A stretch of 64,000 bases of DNA from Pectobacterium carotovorum (GTDB lineage: Bacteria; Pseudomonadota; Gammaproteobacteria; Enterobacterales; Enterobacteriaceae), in the NCBI GenBank assembly GCA_016415585.1, contig CP066552.1, positions 3,720,001-3,784,000 of the forward strand. Reading direction: 5' to 3'. Of the stretch, positions 9,701-20,673 are shown piece by piece; the first letter of the stretch is position 1; the number at the start of each line of letters is the position of its first letter. Under the pieces are notes generated by a model, which was given only the letters and a program-made list of their open reading frames with translations, was not told where the DNA came from and made no database searches. The translations under genes and the position numbers were made by a program.

Positions 9701-9783
9701 TCCCTGTGGCGTATAGCTATGTGGATGATGTTGTGCAGTGGCTGAAACCTCATCTACATCGGATGCCTCTGTTTAATCGATAA
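6703..9783 (+). CDS. HAE1-type RND efflux permease
   Basis: At 1,026 residues it is full length for the family. It has the TM1 start, two large periplasmic loops, and the proton-relay acidic pair in TM4 (VIGVLVDDAIVEIEN, equivalent to AcrB D407/D408). The TM10 Lys is in MGIATKNSILLVDY (equivalent to K940). It follows its adaptor by 13 bp. The sequence is closer to the MexK/VexF-like HAE1 branch than to AcrB, with an AIRNPTPA start and short C-terminus. That placement is from memory of motif style and substrates cannot be inferred. This pump is intact, unlike the remnant at 4500-5072. Confidence 0.93.
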   Translation: MNFNISTWAIRNPTPAILLFMLLTFSGLVSFHSMKVQDLPDLELPTVTVAISLPGASPSQLETDVVRKIESSLATIQGVKHIYSSLTDGEALISVEFRLERSTQAALDDVRDAVSRIRADLPSDLRDPVIKKREISETPILTYALGSSRLDNEALSWFVDNDVSKTLQAVKGVGAVSRVGGVNREIRVDLDFTKLLAFNTTAADISRQLQLVQQEAAGGRAHFGGMEQSVRTIATVQSAEEFATMEITLSDGRRIRLDQIATVSDTVAEQRSAAFFNGESVVGFEITRAIGYGEIDVAAGVRSALQQLQEQRPDITITEVFNLVDPVAENYAGSIQILYEGALLAVLVVFLFLRNWRATLIAAVALPLSIIPTFAVIHMMGFSLNMVTLLSLSLVIGVLVDDAIVEIENIERHLLMGKTPYQAAMEAADEIGLAVVATTFTLVAVFLPTAFMSGVIGKFFVQFGWTAAIAVLFSLLVARMLTPMMAAYLLRAPKQQIKSEPRWITHYLRLVSWCLKHKGKTITTSALFFGGGILLAAGLPGTFMPANDDRQTQVTLTLQPGSKLHDTVLLAEQAREIVQKNQHVEKVYTAIGASRSGDSEESGGVGTSVRSAVLTLSLTHRDARSGLHKQQIEQQLREALHSLPGARIKVGMGGSSENYVLVLAGEDSRILEQHALQVERELRTILGIGAVTSTASLVRPELIIKPDFSRAADLGVTSSAIADTLRVATVGDYDQDLPKLNLSERQVPIVVRLNDIAREDFETFKRLPVPGARGPVALENVATLEIGSGPAEIARFDRMRNINFEVELNNLPLGVVEQAVTELPSLQTLPPGISQTALGDAEMMDELATGFAVAMLTGVIFIYMVLVLLLKDFFQPITILTALVLSVPGAFLALYLTSSDLSLPAMIGLIMLMGIATKNSILLVDYITIARSDLHQNRWDAVIDACRKRVRPIVMTTIAMGAGMVPIALGMGGDPSFRAPMAIVVIGGLITSTFLSLLVIPVAYSYVDDVVQWLKPHLHRMPLFNR

Positions 9784-9787
9784 GTGA

Positions 9788-10220
9788 TTATAGCAACTTG
9801 CTGCTAATGGGAGGATACAGTGGCAAGTGCGCTGAAAAAACCTTCAATCGCCCTAATGAGTAATAGCCTTTATCAAGCAGCGTCAGCGTGTTATCTGCGG
9901 TCTGGTCTATCAGTTGCTCAGCCAAAGTATATTCGCAGCCTTTCATCGTACCGAAGGCTGCTGCGGTTATCAGATGACTTGTCAGCGCCATCTGCAAACC
10001 ATTTTGACCTGCGGATAGGGGCAAGAATAACAGCGTTAGGCGCAACAAAGGGACGATTACTGGATAACATGATATCCAGTCGATTGACAACCTAGTGACA
10101 CGGTTCTTTACGTTCAAGCGCATACCGACAACGCACTAGGCCATCATTTCCAGAGGAGGACGGCGTTTGCGCAGGGTAACCGTGCCAGACTCAGCAAGGC
10201 AGCGTGCAATAAGTTCGGGG
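9788..10220 (-). pseudogene. Decayed IS4-family transposase
   Basis: On the minus strand, reading from about 10220, one recognises the N-terminus of an IS4-type transposase (LIARCLAESGTVTLRKRR, then PPLEMMA followed by a stop). It continues in shifted frames through NRLDIML and NRPFVAP-like pieces to LIDQTADNTLTLLDKGYYSLG, a conserved IS4 transposase segment around the second catalytic Asp (LxDxGYYSLG). Several stop codons and at least two frameshifts interrupt it, and the C-terminal half with the catalytic Glu is missing. It is an inactive relic between the efflux operon and ypeA. Confidence 0.8.
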
Positions 10221-10393
10221 TCAAAAAAATCCGGAAATGAAAAACATTTCCGGATTCTTACACTGCAATTGGATCGTTCAACTGATCCTCAATTGCTAAG
10301 CAATACACCATTAACGGCGCACCTTTTCTCAGCATCGGGAAGATTCTAGAGAAGATAAAATATTAACGGGTATCGCTTGAAGATCGGAATAAA

Positions 10394-11934
<1,541 letters not shown>

Positions 11935-11937
11935 GTC

Positions 11938-12390
11938 ATGCAGATTTGGGTCGATGCCGACGCCTGTCCTAACGTCATCAAAGAAGTGCTATTTCGCGCG
12001 GCAGATCGCACGCAAACACAGGTCACACTGGTTGCCAACCAGACCATAAAAGTACCGCCGTCGCGCTTTATTCGTACGCTACGCGTCTCGGCGGGTTTTG
12101 ACGTCGCCGACAACGAGATTGTGCAACGCGTTGAAGTCGGCGATCTGGTGATCACTGCGGATATTCCGCTGGCATCGGAAGTGATAGAAAACGGCGGCAT
12201 CGCGTTGAATCCGCGTGGAGAGCGCTATACACCGGATACCATTCGGGAACGGCTGAACATGCGGGATTTTATGGATACCATGCGCGCCAGCGGGATACAA
12301 ACCGGTGGCCCGAGCGCATTAAACCAGCGGGACCGTCAGCAGTTCGCTAATGAACTGGACAAGTGGTTGCAGCAGTCGAAAAAGCCGTAA
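11938..12390 (+). CDS. yaiI: UPF0178 / YaiI-YqxD family protein
   Basis: The 150-residue protein starts [18 protein letters not shown], the hallmark of the YaiI/YqxD (UPF0178, DUF188) family, which has a PIN-like fold with conserved acidic residues ([16 protein letters not shown]). Function is not established; a nuclease-like role is inferred from the fold. It starts 3 bp after hemF and is presumably co-transcribed. In E. coli yaiI is elsewhere in the genome, so this neighbourhood differs. Confidence 0.92.
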   Translation: MQIWVDADACPNVIKEVLFRAADRTQTQVTLVANQTIKVPPSRFIRTLRVSAGFDVADNEIVQRVEVGDLVITADIPLASEVIENGGIALNPRGERYTPDTIRERLNMRDFMDTMRASGIQTGGPSALNQRDRQQFANELDKWLQQSKKP

Positions 12391-12574
12391 CGCTCTGCCT
12401 GATTCCCCTTCCGTAGACCACCGATCGTCAAAACATCGAGATACACGGAACGATCGTGGGGCGAGGTATCCCTACGGGAACCTCATCCCCGTGCTTTTCC
12501 TAAAAACAGGCTCAAGCAACCAACATTAACTATCTCATCCCTTCTGTTTTAGCAAAGCAGGATGGCGATATGAC

Positions 12575-13849
12575 TTAGCGATAAACTGGCAGCAGATCGA
12601 GACTCGAGAGCACATGTATCAGCGCGGTGCCAATGCCAAATAGCAGCACCAGCGCAACCATCGCATTGCCGCCCCGTACGCGGAACAGCGGGCTACCAAA
12701 GCGGCGACGCGACGCAAGGGCCAACAACGCAGGCGTAATCACCGCCCATACGGTGGCTGCCAATCCGGCAAACCCAATCGCATAAATAAAGCCGTTCGGA
12801 TAGAGCAGACCGCCGATGATTGGCGGCAGAAAGGTCACCAGCGCTGTCTTGGCTCTTCCCAGTCGGCTATCGTCAAACTTCAATAAATCCGCCAGATAAT
12901 CAAACAGCCCCAGCGTTACCCCAAGAAATGAACAGGCGACGGCGAAGTTGGAAAAGACGGTGAGCAGCACGTCCAGATAGGGGCTGTTCAACACGCTACC
13001 CAGCGTCTGCACCAGCACGTCAATATTACCGCCCCGCTCCGCAATCCCGATAAAATCAGGGCGGGCAATGTTCCCCATCGTACCAATCAACCAGATGGCG
13101 TACATCACCAGCGCCAGAGCGCTGCCAATAAACAGGCAACGCTTGATGACCTGTGGCTTATGACCGTAATGCTTCACCAGACTGGGAACGTTGCCATGAA
13201 AGCCAAAAGAGGCCAGGCAAAATGGCAGCGTCATCAGCACATACGGAAGATAGCTGGGCGCTTCTTCCGCAACATTGAGTAAAACAACCGGCTTAACGTT
13301 CCACAGCAGACTGCCGAACGTCATGAAAAAGGTCAGTACTTTTGCCGCCAGAAAAAAGGCGGTCATACGACTCACCGCCGCGGTGCTCCACCACACGGTC
13401 AACGCGACAAACAGCGCAAACAGGAAACCGCCGACGCGGGCGGAGAAATCGATCGACATCTCAGCAAGCGTGTGATGGATAATTGAGCCACTCGCCGAGA
13501 TATAGGCGTAGGTCAGAATATAGAGGACAAAGGCAATCGATATGCCGTTAATCACATTCCAGGTCTTACCTAACAGATCTTTGGTCAGCGTATCGAAGCT
13601 GGCACCCGTCGGATAATTCAGGTTAGCTTCCAGTATCATTAACCCCGAGTGATACATGCAAAACCAGGTAAACACCAACACGGCCAATGACCAGAAAAAC
13701 CAGGCACCCGACATCACCACTGGCAGGGAAAACATCCCGGCACCAATAATCGTTCCTGCAATAATCATCGACCCGCCAAACAGCGAAGGAAGACGCTTTT
13801 CTGTACCGCTTTTTTCTACTGTATTTTCGTTCACTGCGCGTGTTGCCAT
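12575..13849 (-). CDS. mtr: Tryptophan-specific permease Mtr
   Basis: This APC-superfamily (HAAAP) proton symporter has eleven predicted membrane segments and closely follows E. coli Mtr, including [38 protein letters not shown] and the ending LLPVYR. It imports tryptophan. The ATG at 13849 is preferred; a TTG two codons upstream is also in frame. A TyrR-box-like sequence lies about 155 bp upstream (14003-14020), in keeping with TyrR activation of mtr in E. coli. Confidence 0.94.
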   Translation of the reverse strand: MATRAVNENTVEKSGTEKRLPSLFGGSMIIAGTIIGAGMFSLPVVMSGAWFFWSLAVLVFTWFCMYHSGLMILEANLNYPTGASFDTLTKDLLGKTWNVINGISIAFVLYILTYAYISASGSIIHHTLAEMSIDFSARVGGFLFALFVALTVWWSTAAVSRMTAFFLAAKVLTFFMTFGSLLWNVKPVVLLNVAEEAPSYLPYVLMTLPFCLASFGFHGNVPSLVKHYGHKPQVIKRCLFIGSALALVMYAIWLIGTMGNIARPDFIGIAERGGNIDVLVQTLGSVLNSPYLDVLLTVFSNFAVACSFLGVTLGLFDYLADLLKFDDSRLGRAKTALVTFLPPIIGGLLYPNGFIYAIGFAGLAATVWAVITPALLALASRRRFGSPLFRVRGGNAMVALVLLFGIGTALIHVLSSLDLLPVYR

Positions 13850-14002
13850 AGCCAATATTCGCTCGTTGGTTTTTTTATCGAGTCCGGGGAATCTCCCCCG
13901 AAAGACGAGGCGGGATCATGGCATAAAACCAAAATTATTCCATTGATTTAACTCTTTCCGATAGGGGAAAAACATCATGTCAGACCAAAGAGAATAATAT
14001 GC

Positions 14003-14020
14003 AGTAAAAAATCCATTACA
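14003..14020 (-). promoter_or_regulatory. Candidate TyrR box upstream of mtr
   Basis: On the minus strand the sequence reads TGTAAT-N6-TTTACT, matching the TyrR consensus TGTAAA-N6-TTTACA at 10 of 12 specified positions. TyrR is a known activator of mtr in E. coli. No trp operator could be read with confidence. Confidence 0.5.
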
Positions 14021-14076
14021 CAACATGTTGTATAGAGAACAAGAGTTTAAACTCAACATGTGCACTATCAAGTGCC

Positions 14077-14400
14077 CTAAATAATTTTAAATACCGAAGA
14101 GATTACCGCGCTAATCAGTCCATTTATAAACCTGTCATATTGAGTTTTGGCAAGACCTTCCTGCTTTAGCGCGTTCAACGTCACAAGGTCAGCTTTAGCT
14201 TTCACAAGGAAAGTGAACTCATCTTTTGATATCTGTTGATTTGCTAGCTGTATTGTCCATCGCTCTAAGTCATTTTTTAATTTATCTACAAAATCCATTC
14301 CGTCTTTAATAGCAGCCTCTTTATATGAAAACCAACTATCCTGTGCATAATTTCTTATTTCCTGACCAAGTGCTCCAACGATTTCTTCGAAATTAGACAT
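14077..14400 (-). CDS. Hypothetical alpha-helical protein, partner of the lipoprotein
   Basis: This 107-residue protein is of unknown family. It is predicted mostly helical, with an amphipathic centre (VDKLKNDLERWTIQLANQ) and a hydrophobic C-terminal tail (FINGLISAVISSVFKII) that may associate with membrane. It has no signal peptide. GGAG sits 9 nt before the ATG. It lies 19 bp downstream of the lipoprotein gene in the same direction, so the two probably form an operon. Both are clearly more AT-rich than mtr and maeB on either side, which suggests acquisition by transfer. I cannot assign a function. Confidence 0.7.
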   Translation of the reverse strand: MSNFEEIVGALGQEIRNYAQDSWFSYKEAAIKDGMDFVDKLKNDLERWTIQLANQQISKDEFTFLVKAKADLVTLNALKQEGLAKTQYDRFINGLISAVISSVFKII

Positions 14401-14419
14401 AGTAATGACTCCTCTATAA

Positions 14420-14866
14420 TCAATTAGATTGTTTTACTTTACCGCTTTCCAACTCAATCACTTGATCAAATCCATTTGATATGACATCCTTCATGTCTGT
14501 CACAAAAGTTTTTGACAACGTGTTATTCCTTTCCCAATATGCTAAAAAGCCACCTAACGAATTACGATTCGGGCTTTTGATGATTTCCCATTGCTTAGTG
14601 ACTATTTCATTTTTTGGCAATCCCCTTGCATATTCATAAGCTTTTTCTACCTGGATTTTAAGTAAAACCACCTCATGCCGATTTTCTTCAAATGACTCTG
14701 TCGTAGCCTTATCCATTAAAGCCAATGCATCAACTTTAATTGCCACTGCCTGCTCATAGGCTCGCTGATTGAACGGTGATATGGTAGAGCAAGAAAGTAA
14801 AAAAAGGCAGAATATTGAAATTAATGACAACCTATACTTATTAAAAAAAAACATTAATGACATCAT
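14420..14866 (-). CDS. Predicted lipoprotein of unknown function
   Basis: The 148-residue protein starts with a lipoprotein signal (basic NKYR, then hydrophobic core SLISIFCLFLLSC) whose lipobox LLSC is followed by Ser-Thr, predicting outer-membrane sorting. GAGG precedes the ATG by about 6 nt. The mature part is polar and probably helical (KVDALALMDKATTESFEENR). I recognise no domain. With the adjacent 107-residue helical protein it forms a two-gene AT-rich unit. Export of one partner and cytoplasmic or membrane localisation of the other is inferred from the sequence. Confidence 0.75.
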   Translation of the reverse strand: MMSLMFFFNKYRLSLISIFCLFLLSCSTISPFNQRAYEQAVAIKVDALALMDKATTESFEENRHEVVLLKIQVEKAYEYARGLPKNEIVTKQWEIIKSPNRNSLGGFLAYWERNNTLSKTFVTDMKDVISNGFDQVIELESGKVKQSN

Positions 14867-15155
14867 AAAAACCTCATGATTTTATTAATTACAAAATGAT
14901 TACCATTAAATTTATTTTCATGGAAAGATAAAGAAAAAACACTCATATCAAATTAGTCATTACCCCCTCGCTCTTAACATTAATAATACATAGATATCAT
15001 TTTATAATTTATGATTATAAACCAACACTAAAGAACCACAAGGAATTAGAACTTTATTTCTACATTATGACTATCGTATATTTAATAAATAACATGCCTT
15101 CCATATTTATTAATTCAATGGGCTAAGCAACTATTTGGTCAATAAATTGCGATAA
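14867..15155. other. AT-rich intergenic stretch
   Basis: About 290 bp of very AT-rich DNA between the lipoprotein gene and the maeB terminator have no coding frame. It should hold the promoter of the lipoprotein pair, but the base composition makes any single -10 call unreliable. Confidence 0.5.
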
Positions 15156-15188
15156 ATAAAAAACCCAGCCAACAATCGGCTGGGTTTG
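15156..15188 (-). terminator. Intrinsic terminator of maeB
   Basis: Read on the minus strand, AAACCCAGCCG-N5-GGCTGGGTTTTTTATT forms a GC-rich hairpin followed by a T-run, about 20 bp after the maeB stop. Confidence 0.9.
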
Positions 15189-15208
15189 TCTGTATTGCTG
15201 GAAATAAC

Positions 15209-17488
15209 TTACAGCGGCTGAGTTTGTGCTTCTACCACCGCCAGTGCGACCATGTTCACGATCCGGCGTACGGAGGCAATCGGCGTCAGGATGTGTACCG
15301 GTTTTGAAATACCCATCAGTACCGGCCCTACCGTCACGCCTTCTGAAGAGGAAACGCGTAGCAGGTTATAGCTGATACGCGCAGATTCCATGTTCGGCAT
15401 GATCAGAATGTTAGCCGAGCCTTTCAGCGGGCTGTCCGGCATTTGCTCGCGGCGGATGGCTTCCACCAGTGCGGCGTCGCCGTGCATCTCGCCGTCGATC
15501 TCAAGTTCCGGTGCCAGCTTGTTGACCAGCGCCAGCGTAGCACGCATCTTCTGCGCCGTCGGAGAATCCGAGGTGCCGAAGCTGGAGTGCGACAGTAGCG
15601 CGACTTTCGGCTCGATACCGAAACGGCGTACGCTTTCTGCCGCCATCAGAGTGATTTCCGCCAGCTGTTCCGGCGTTGGATCCGCGTTGACATAGGTGTC
15701 GGCGATAAAGGTGTTGCCGCTCGGCAGCATCAGCGCGTTCATCGCCCCCGCAGCCTGCACGCCTTCGCGGTAGCCGAACACTTTCTCAACCACGTCGAAA
15801 TGCTCTTCATAGGTGCCAATCGTGCCGCAAATCAACGCATCCGCTTCGCCACGGTGAACCATGATCGAGCCAATCAGCGTTGGGTTGCCGATCACCGCAC
15901 GCTGCGCTTTCTCCTGCGACACGCCGCGACGCTTCATCAGTTCGAAATACTCACTCCAGTATTCTTTGAAGCGCGGATCGGATTCGTTATTGACCACTTC
16001 GAAATCTTTACCGATGGTCAGTTGCAGCCCCAGCTTTTGCAGACGCATTTCGATGACGCTCGGACGACCAATCAGAATCGGGAACGCCAGACCCAGCGTC
16101 ACCAGTTCTTGCGTGGCGTGCAGCACGCGCGCATCTTCACCTTCCGCGAAGACGACACGTTTAGGCTGCTGACGCGCCTGTGCGAAGATCGGCTTCATGA
16201 ACAGGTTGGTTTTGTAGACGAACTGGGTCAGTTTTTCGATATAGGCATCGAAATCCTCGATCGGACGCGTCGCCACGCCGGAATCCATTGCCGCCTTCGC
16301 CACCGCCGGTGCGATCTTGATAATCAGACGCGGATCGAATGGTTTTGGAATCAGATAATCCGGGCCAAACGACAACTCCTGATCGCCGTAGGCAGAGGCA
16401 ACCACTTCACTCTGCTCTGCCAGCGCCAGATCGGCAATCGCATGCACGCAGGCCAGCTTCATCTCTTCGTTAATCGTAGTCGCGCCGACATCCAACGCGC
16501 CACGGAAGATGAACGGGAAGCACAGCACGTTGTTCACCTGATTCGGGTAATCCGAACGGCCGGTACAGATAATGGCATCCGGGCGCACTTCTTTCGCCAG
16601 CGGTGGCAGAATTTCTGGTTCCGGGTTAGCCAACGCCATGATAAGTGGACGCGGTGCCATGGTTTTCACCATCTCCGGCGTCAGTACGCCGGGGCCAGAG
16701 CAACCAAGGAAAATATCCGCATCAGGGATCACGTCAGCCAGCTTGCGAGCACCGTTATCCTCAATGGCGTAAGCGGCCTTGGTTTCTTCCATATTTTCGT
16801 CACGGCCGTGGAAAATCACGCCGCGTGAATCACACACCACAATGTTGTGCTTCTGAAGACCCAGCGCCACCAGCAGGTTAAGACAGGCGATAGACGCCGC
16901 GCCCGCACCAGACACGACCAGACGCACATCGGAGATATTTTTTTCTACTACACGCAGGCCGTTCAAAACGGCGGCGGTACAGATGATCGCGGTGCCGTGC
17001 TGATCGTCGTGGAAGACCGGAATCTTCATGCGTTCACGCAGTTTCTTCTCGATGTAGAAGCACTCAGGCGCCTTGATGTCTTCCAGATTGATACCGCCGA
17101 ACGTCGGCTCCAGCGCGGCGATCACGTCGATCAGTTTGTCTGGATCCAGCTCGTCGACTTCGATATCGAAAACATCAATGCCGGAGAATTTTTTAAACAG
17201 GACGCCTTTACCTTCCATCACCGGTTTACCGGCCAGTGCGCCGATATTACCGAGGCCCAGAACGGCCGTCCCGTTAGAGATAACGGCAACCAGATTGCCG
17301 CGCGCGGTGTATTTGTAGGCGGCCAGCGGATCTGCCGCAATTTCCAGGCAGGGAGCCGCGACACCAGGGGAATAGGCCAGCGCCAGATCGCGCTGTGTCG
17401 CCAGTGGTTTCGTCGGGGAAACCTGAATTTTTCCGGGAATCGGATACTGGTGGAAATCAAGGGCGCTTTGCTTTAGCTGTTCATCCAT
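15209..17488 (-). CDS. maeB: NADP-dependent malic enzyme with phosphotransacetylase-like domain
   Basis: MaeB decarboxylates malate to pyruvate with NADP+. From the ATG at 17488 ([16 protein letters not shown]) the protein is 759 residues, exactly the E. coli length. The longer open frame upstream of that is not conserved. The N-terminal malic domain ([36 protein letters not shown]), the Rossmann region ([16 protein letters not shown]) and a C-terminal Pta-like regulatory domain (from about residue 430; [27 protein letters not shown]) are intact. In E. coli, maeB is directly followed by talA-tktB; here about 8 kb of catabolic genes intervene. Confidence 0.97.
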   Translation of the reverse strand: MDEQLKQSALDFHQYPIPGKIQVSPTKPLATQRDLALAYSPGVAAPCLEIAADPLAAYKYTARGNLVAVISNGTAVLGLGNIGALAGKPVMEGKGVLFKKFSGIDVFDIEVDELDPDKLIDVIAALEPTFGGINLEDIKAPECFYIEKKLRERMKIPVFHDDQHGTAIICTAAVLNGLRVVEKNISDVRLVVSGAGAASIACLNLLVALGLQKHNIVVCDSRGVIFHGRDENMEETKAAYAIEDNGARKLADVIPDADIFLGCSGPGVLTPEMVKTMAPRPLIMALANPEPEILPPLAKEVRPDAIICTGRSDYPNQVNNVLCFPFIFRGALDVGATTINEEMKLACVHAIADLALAEQSEVVASAYGDQELSFGPDYLIPKPFDPRLIIKIAPAVAKAAMDSGVATRPIEDFDAYIEKLTQFVYKTNLFMKPIFAQARQQPKRVVFAEGEDARVLHATQELVTLGLAFPILIGRPSVIEMRLQKLGLQLTIGKDFEVVNNESDPRFKEYWSEYFELMKRRGVSQEKAQRAVIGNPTLIGSIMVHRGEADALICGTIGTYEEHFDVVEKVFGYREGVQAAGAMNALMLPSGNTFIADTYVNADPTPEQLAEITLMAAESVRRFGIEPKVALLSHSSFGTSDSPTAQKMRATLALVNKLAPELEIDGEMHGDAALVEAIRREQMPDSPLKGSANILIMPNMESARISYNLLRVSSSEGVTVGPVLMGISKPVHILTPIASVRRIVNMVALAVVEAQTQPL

Positions 17489-17759
17489 TTTATGTACCTT
17501 TTCGGTTTTGTTGTGTTGTGTCTGTAGGGTCAAGAGTACCCAGTATAGTGTTTGCGAATGACGAAACTACCGAGGATGGCAAAAACTGCGGGGGAATGCT
17601 GGTTAATATAGTTATTTTATTTGACGTTTTTTTGTTCAATTTACCGCCAACGTCAGGGACATCTAGCAGGTCGTTCAGACGCGATTCAGGAGAAATGGGG
17701 GACGAATAGGCAATAAGCGTCACGTGATGTAAAAACACCACGTAACGGAGAAAAGTGAT

Positions 17760-18722
17760 TTACTGCGTCATATTCAGAATAGTACGAATATTGCCCGCAC
17801 TGGTGGCGATAATATCGATGGCACCCGTGCGCAGTGCACCGAGAATGGCTAACGCTTTGGTGTTTTCAGAAGCAATAGCAATCACACAGGGGATTTTATG
17901 TAACTCTTCAATACTCACGCCGATGACCCGTTCATTCATCACCGTATCGACGTGCTGGCCCTGAGCGTTAAAGAAGTCATACCCGGCGATATCGCCAATC
18001 ACGCCCTGATTCAGGCTGGCATCAATAATTTCATGCGGGGTGAACCAGCCGAGTTTAACCATGTAGCTGTTCTCATTCATATCCCCGATGCCCACCAGCG
18101 CGATATCGGCCTTGCGCGCCCGATCCAGCGTTTCCTTAATGGTACCGTTTTGCATGAATGCTTCTTTCAGCGCCCGGTTTTCGACATAAGCAGGTGAGTA
18201 CAGCGTTTCACTGCTGCCGCCGAATTTCTTTGCCAGACGGCGGCTGATATGGTCAGCGTTAATCGCATCGCCGGGGCGGTGTGTTCCGCCGATACCGCAG
18301 ATAAAGCGGCAATTGCGTTCCGTCACATTGCTCACATGATCTGCGACCGCCGCCACATTACGCCCTTGCCCCACCGCCACCACCGTATCGTCCTTCAACG
18401 ACAGTGCCAGATAGTTAGAAACCAGCGCCGCAACCTGCCGCCGCTGTTCCTCTTCATCTTGATGATCTAACGCAATCAGGGCACGCTTGATCGAAAAGCG
18501 CTCCAGCATCTGCTGTTCGAGACGCGTGCTGAATACCGGGTGATAGCGCACAGTAATTTCAACAATGCCCTCTTCCTTCGCCCGCTTCAGTAAACGTCCG
18601 ACCTTGATGCGCGAAATACCAAATTTCTTGGCGATCTCTTCCTGAGTAATTTCGTCCTGATAATAAGCGACGGCGATTTCAGTCAGAAGTTCGCTTTCCT
18701 GAGATCCTGATTGTTTTTCCAT
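17760..18722 (-). CDS. SorC/DeoR-type sugar-binding transcriptional regulator
   Basis: The 320-residue protein has an N-terminal SorC-family helix-turn-helix (ITQEEIAKKFGISRIKVGRL, about 25-45) and a C-terminal sugar-phosphate-binding domain (about 60-318; VAVGQGRN, CGIGGTHRPG, ADIALVGIGDM). Relatives include the erythritol regulator EryD. It is the last gene of the same-strand run behind apnO, with a 200-bp gap holding only a short hairpin (18886-18906). The likely target is the divergent promoter region at 24583-25124 and the likely effector a tetrulose phosphate; both are inferred from context. Confidence 0.88.
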   Translation of the reverse strand: MEKQSGSQESELLTEIAVAYYQDEITQEEIAKKFGISRIKVGRLLKRAKEEGIVEITVRYHPVFSTRLEQQMLERFSIKRALIALDHQDEEEQRRQVAALVSNYLALSLKDDTVVAVGQGRNVAAVADHVSNVTERNCRFICGIGGTHRPGDAINADHISRRLAKKFGGSSETLYSPAYVENRALKEAFMQNGTIKETLDRARKADIALVGIGDMNENSYMVKLGWFTPHEIIDASLNQGVIGDIAGYDFFNAQGQHVDTVMNERVIGVSIEELHKIPCVIAIASENTKALAILGALRTGAIDIIATSAGNIRTILNMTQ

Positions 18723-18923
18723 CTGGTCACATTTTCCTTACGCAAGGGGATCGGTTTATACAGACGCTGTGTCTACAGATGAAAACAGTCGCGATGAATA
18801 ATTGTTGCATGCCGGGAAGAGCGGCTCAAGCCCGGCGCGATGATCCCTGACGGTGACGCAAACGAACAAAAGCATCCGTGCCATAAGCCAGCCCAAAAGG
18901 CTGGCTCCGACAGCGGCAGGACA

Positions 18924-19781
18924 TTACCGTTGAATCGCATCAATCTTCAGCATTTTGGCAATCACCAGATCGAGCTCTTTCTCGTCGAAAATCTTCTTCC
19001 AATCCGGTTTGATGATGTTCTCTTTACCGTATTCAATCGCGATCATGCACGCATCTGAGAACGGATTGGTGCTGCGGAAAGCCACCGCCAGCGCGATCTG
19101 AATGTGTCCATACAGCATGGCTTTCGCCGCGGCTTCCGGCACGCCAATCGTGTTGATGGTTTCATCCAACGCTTCTTTCATCAAGGTGCCAACCATACAG
19201 GCGACGGTTTCAACCAGCGTTGGTTCCAGATAGGCCAGCTGTTTTACCGTCACCCAGTGCACATCAAGTACTGGGCCATACATCACTTTCACTACACGAG
19301 CCAGTTCCGCTTTCTGCTCGTCGCTGCCCGTTTCATAAGATGCCGCAACGTGCTGTGGCGCAGCTACGCCACCAAATGCATCAGCATGTTCTTCCGGCGT
19401 GAAGCGATCCAGAAATACGGAGGGATGACACGGGTGTGCGACGGCGTAATCGATATCATCACGTTTGGCGATAAGATTGGCATAGGCCGCAGCCGGGTCC
19501 AGCGTCAGCAGCACGGCGTTACTTTTCATCTGCGGAACAACCAGCCCGGAGACCACCTTCAGCGCAATATCTGGCACAGCCAAAATCACGACATCGCTTT
19601 CAGGAATAACCTGCTCGGCAACGGAGAGCTCCCTGCCTGCGGCCACGACTTGCTCCTGCGCGCGCGGCGAGTTCTCGCAGTAAAACACCTGATAGTCACT
19701 TTTCTGGAAATTGGCAGAGATGCGCATGCCCATTTTGCCGCCAGCGCCCAGTACGGTAATGGTTTTCAATTCAGCAGCCAT
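18924..19781 (-). CDS. apnO: Probable D-apionate oxidoisomerase (ApnO)
   Basis: The 285-residue protein has an N-terminal Rossmann domain with GAGGKMG at residues 12-18 and a 6-phosphogluconate-dehydrogenase-like C-terminal helical domain, the architecture of ApnO. That enzyme oxidises and rearranges D-apionate to 3-oxo-isoapionate with NAD+. The ATG at 19781 is preceded by GAGGAG, so the longer frame to 19805 is not used. It lies 37 bp after the predicted 3-oxo-isoapionate decarboxylase and in one operon with tetrulose kinase and isomerase genes, which fits the published D-apionate route. A related beta-hydroxyacid dehydrogenase activity is the main alternative. Confidence 0.7.
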   Translation of the reverse strand: MAAELKTITVLGAGGKMGMRISANFQKSDYQVFYCENSPRAQEQVVAAGRELSVAEQVIPESDVVILAVPDIALKVVSGLVVPQMKSNAVLLTLDPAAAYANLIAKRDDIDYAVAHPCHPSVFLDRFTPEEHADAFGGVAAPQHVAASYETGSDEQKAELARVVKVMYGPVLDVHWVTVKQLAYLEPTLVETVACMVGTLMKEALDETINTIGVPEAAAKAMLYGHIQIALAVAFRSTNPFSDACMIAIEYGKENIIKPDWKKIFDEKELDLVIAKMLKIDAIQR

Positions 19782-19818
19782 GATTGTTACTCCTCGGGTT
19801 TGCAATAGTAAAAAGCGA

Positions 19819-20655
19819 TTAAATAGAATGCGTTGTCGGTGATGAACGGCCTGCGTACGGGTTTCGGGTATACAGGTAGCTCAGGCTATGGCGCGTCCAG
19901 GCGTCTTCCAGACGGCAGGTTTCTTCCGCGTTGGCCTGCCACGGCAGCCAATGCTCGACGATCTGGTTAATGTTTCGTTCGTTCGGACGGACTTTCTGGT
20001 GAAGCACGTCGTAATCCAGCAGGCCGGTTCCCAGCAGACAGCCGGAATAGGTAAAGCCCACCCACCCTTCCTGACGGGCAAAGGCAAAATCTTTGATATG
20101 TAGGTTAACCACACGTGGAGCCGTCAGCTCAATCACCTCGCGCGGATACTCCAGCGCAGCAACACAGTTGCCGGGATCGAGACAAATCCCTAGTGCCGGG
20201 CTGTCGATGGCGTCGACCACGGCCAGGACGTCGCGCGTTTTTACCTGTTCGTAGGTTTCCAGTCCCAGTTGGATGTCATGCCGCTCAAACTCAGGCAGCA
20301 CCTGACGCAGTAACGTAAGCGCCTCGTCTTGCGTTGGCTTATGTGTTGCCGTGTTGAACATCGTGCGGATAAAACGGACATCCAGCGCACGCGCCATGGT
20401 GAGATAGCGCGTCAGGTGCACCGTGTCTAATCCCCGCGTCCCCAACTCCAGCTGAATGCCTAAATCGGCGGCGTGCTGCCGCAGTTTTTCCAATTCGGCA
20501 GGTGAGAGTGTTTCGACCGCGGCGTAATCACAAATCTGGAAAACGCCCGCACCAGACTCCGCCGTTTGCTCCAGCATGGCTTGCAATCCCAGCGGCTTTG
20601 GCACGCGAGAAGAAGCTCGCCAGAAGAACGCATAAGTACTTAATCCGATTGCCAT
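19819..20655 (-). CDS. oiaC: Probable 3-oxo-isoapionate decarboxylase (OiaC), xylose-isomerase-like fold
   Basis: This 278-residue TIM-barrel protein belongs to the sugar phosphate isomerase/epimerase (AP endonuclease 2) family, with metal-ligand-type motifs LGLETYEQ, GICLDPGNC and VNLHIKDF. In the D-apionate pathway this fold supplies OiaC, which decarboxylates 3-oxo-isoapionate to L-erythrulose. A GAGAGAGG ribosome binding site precedes the ATG. It lies 18 bp downstream of the triose-phosphate-isomerase-like gene and 37 bp upstream of apnO. Placement between a putative L-erythrulose kinase/isomerase and ApnO supports the OiaC call over a generic epimerase. Confidence 0.65.
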   Translation of the reverse strand: MAIGLSTYAFFWRASSRVPKPLGLQAMLEQTAESGAGVFQICDYAAVETLSPAELEKLRQHAADLGIQLELGTRGLDTVHLTRYLTMARALDVRFIRTMFNTATHKPTQDEALTLLRQVLPEFERHDIQLGLETYEQVKTRDVLAVVDAIDSPALGICLDPGNCVAALEYPREVIELTAPRVVNLHIKDFAFARQEGWVGFTYSGCLLGTGLLDYDVLHQKVRPNERNINQIVEHWLPWQANAEETCRLEDAWTRHSLSYLYTRNPYAGRSSPTTHSI

Positions 20656-20673
20656 GTTTATTTCCTCTCTCTC

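Noticed and set aside
15800..16828. 342-codon plus-strand frame opposite maeB
   Set aside because: It is the antisense of a clearly conserved gene in GC-rich DNA and has no family resemblance.
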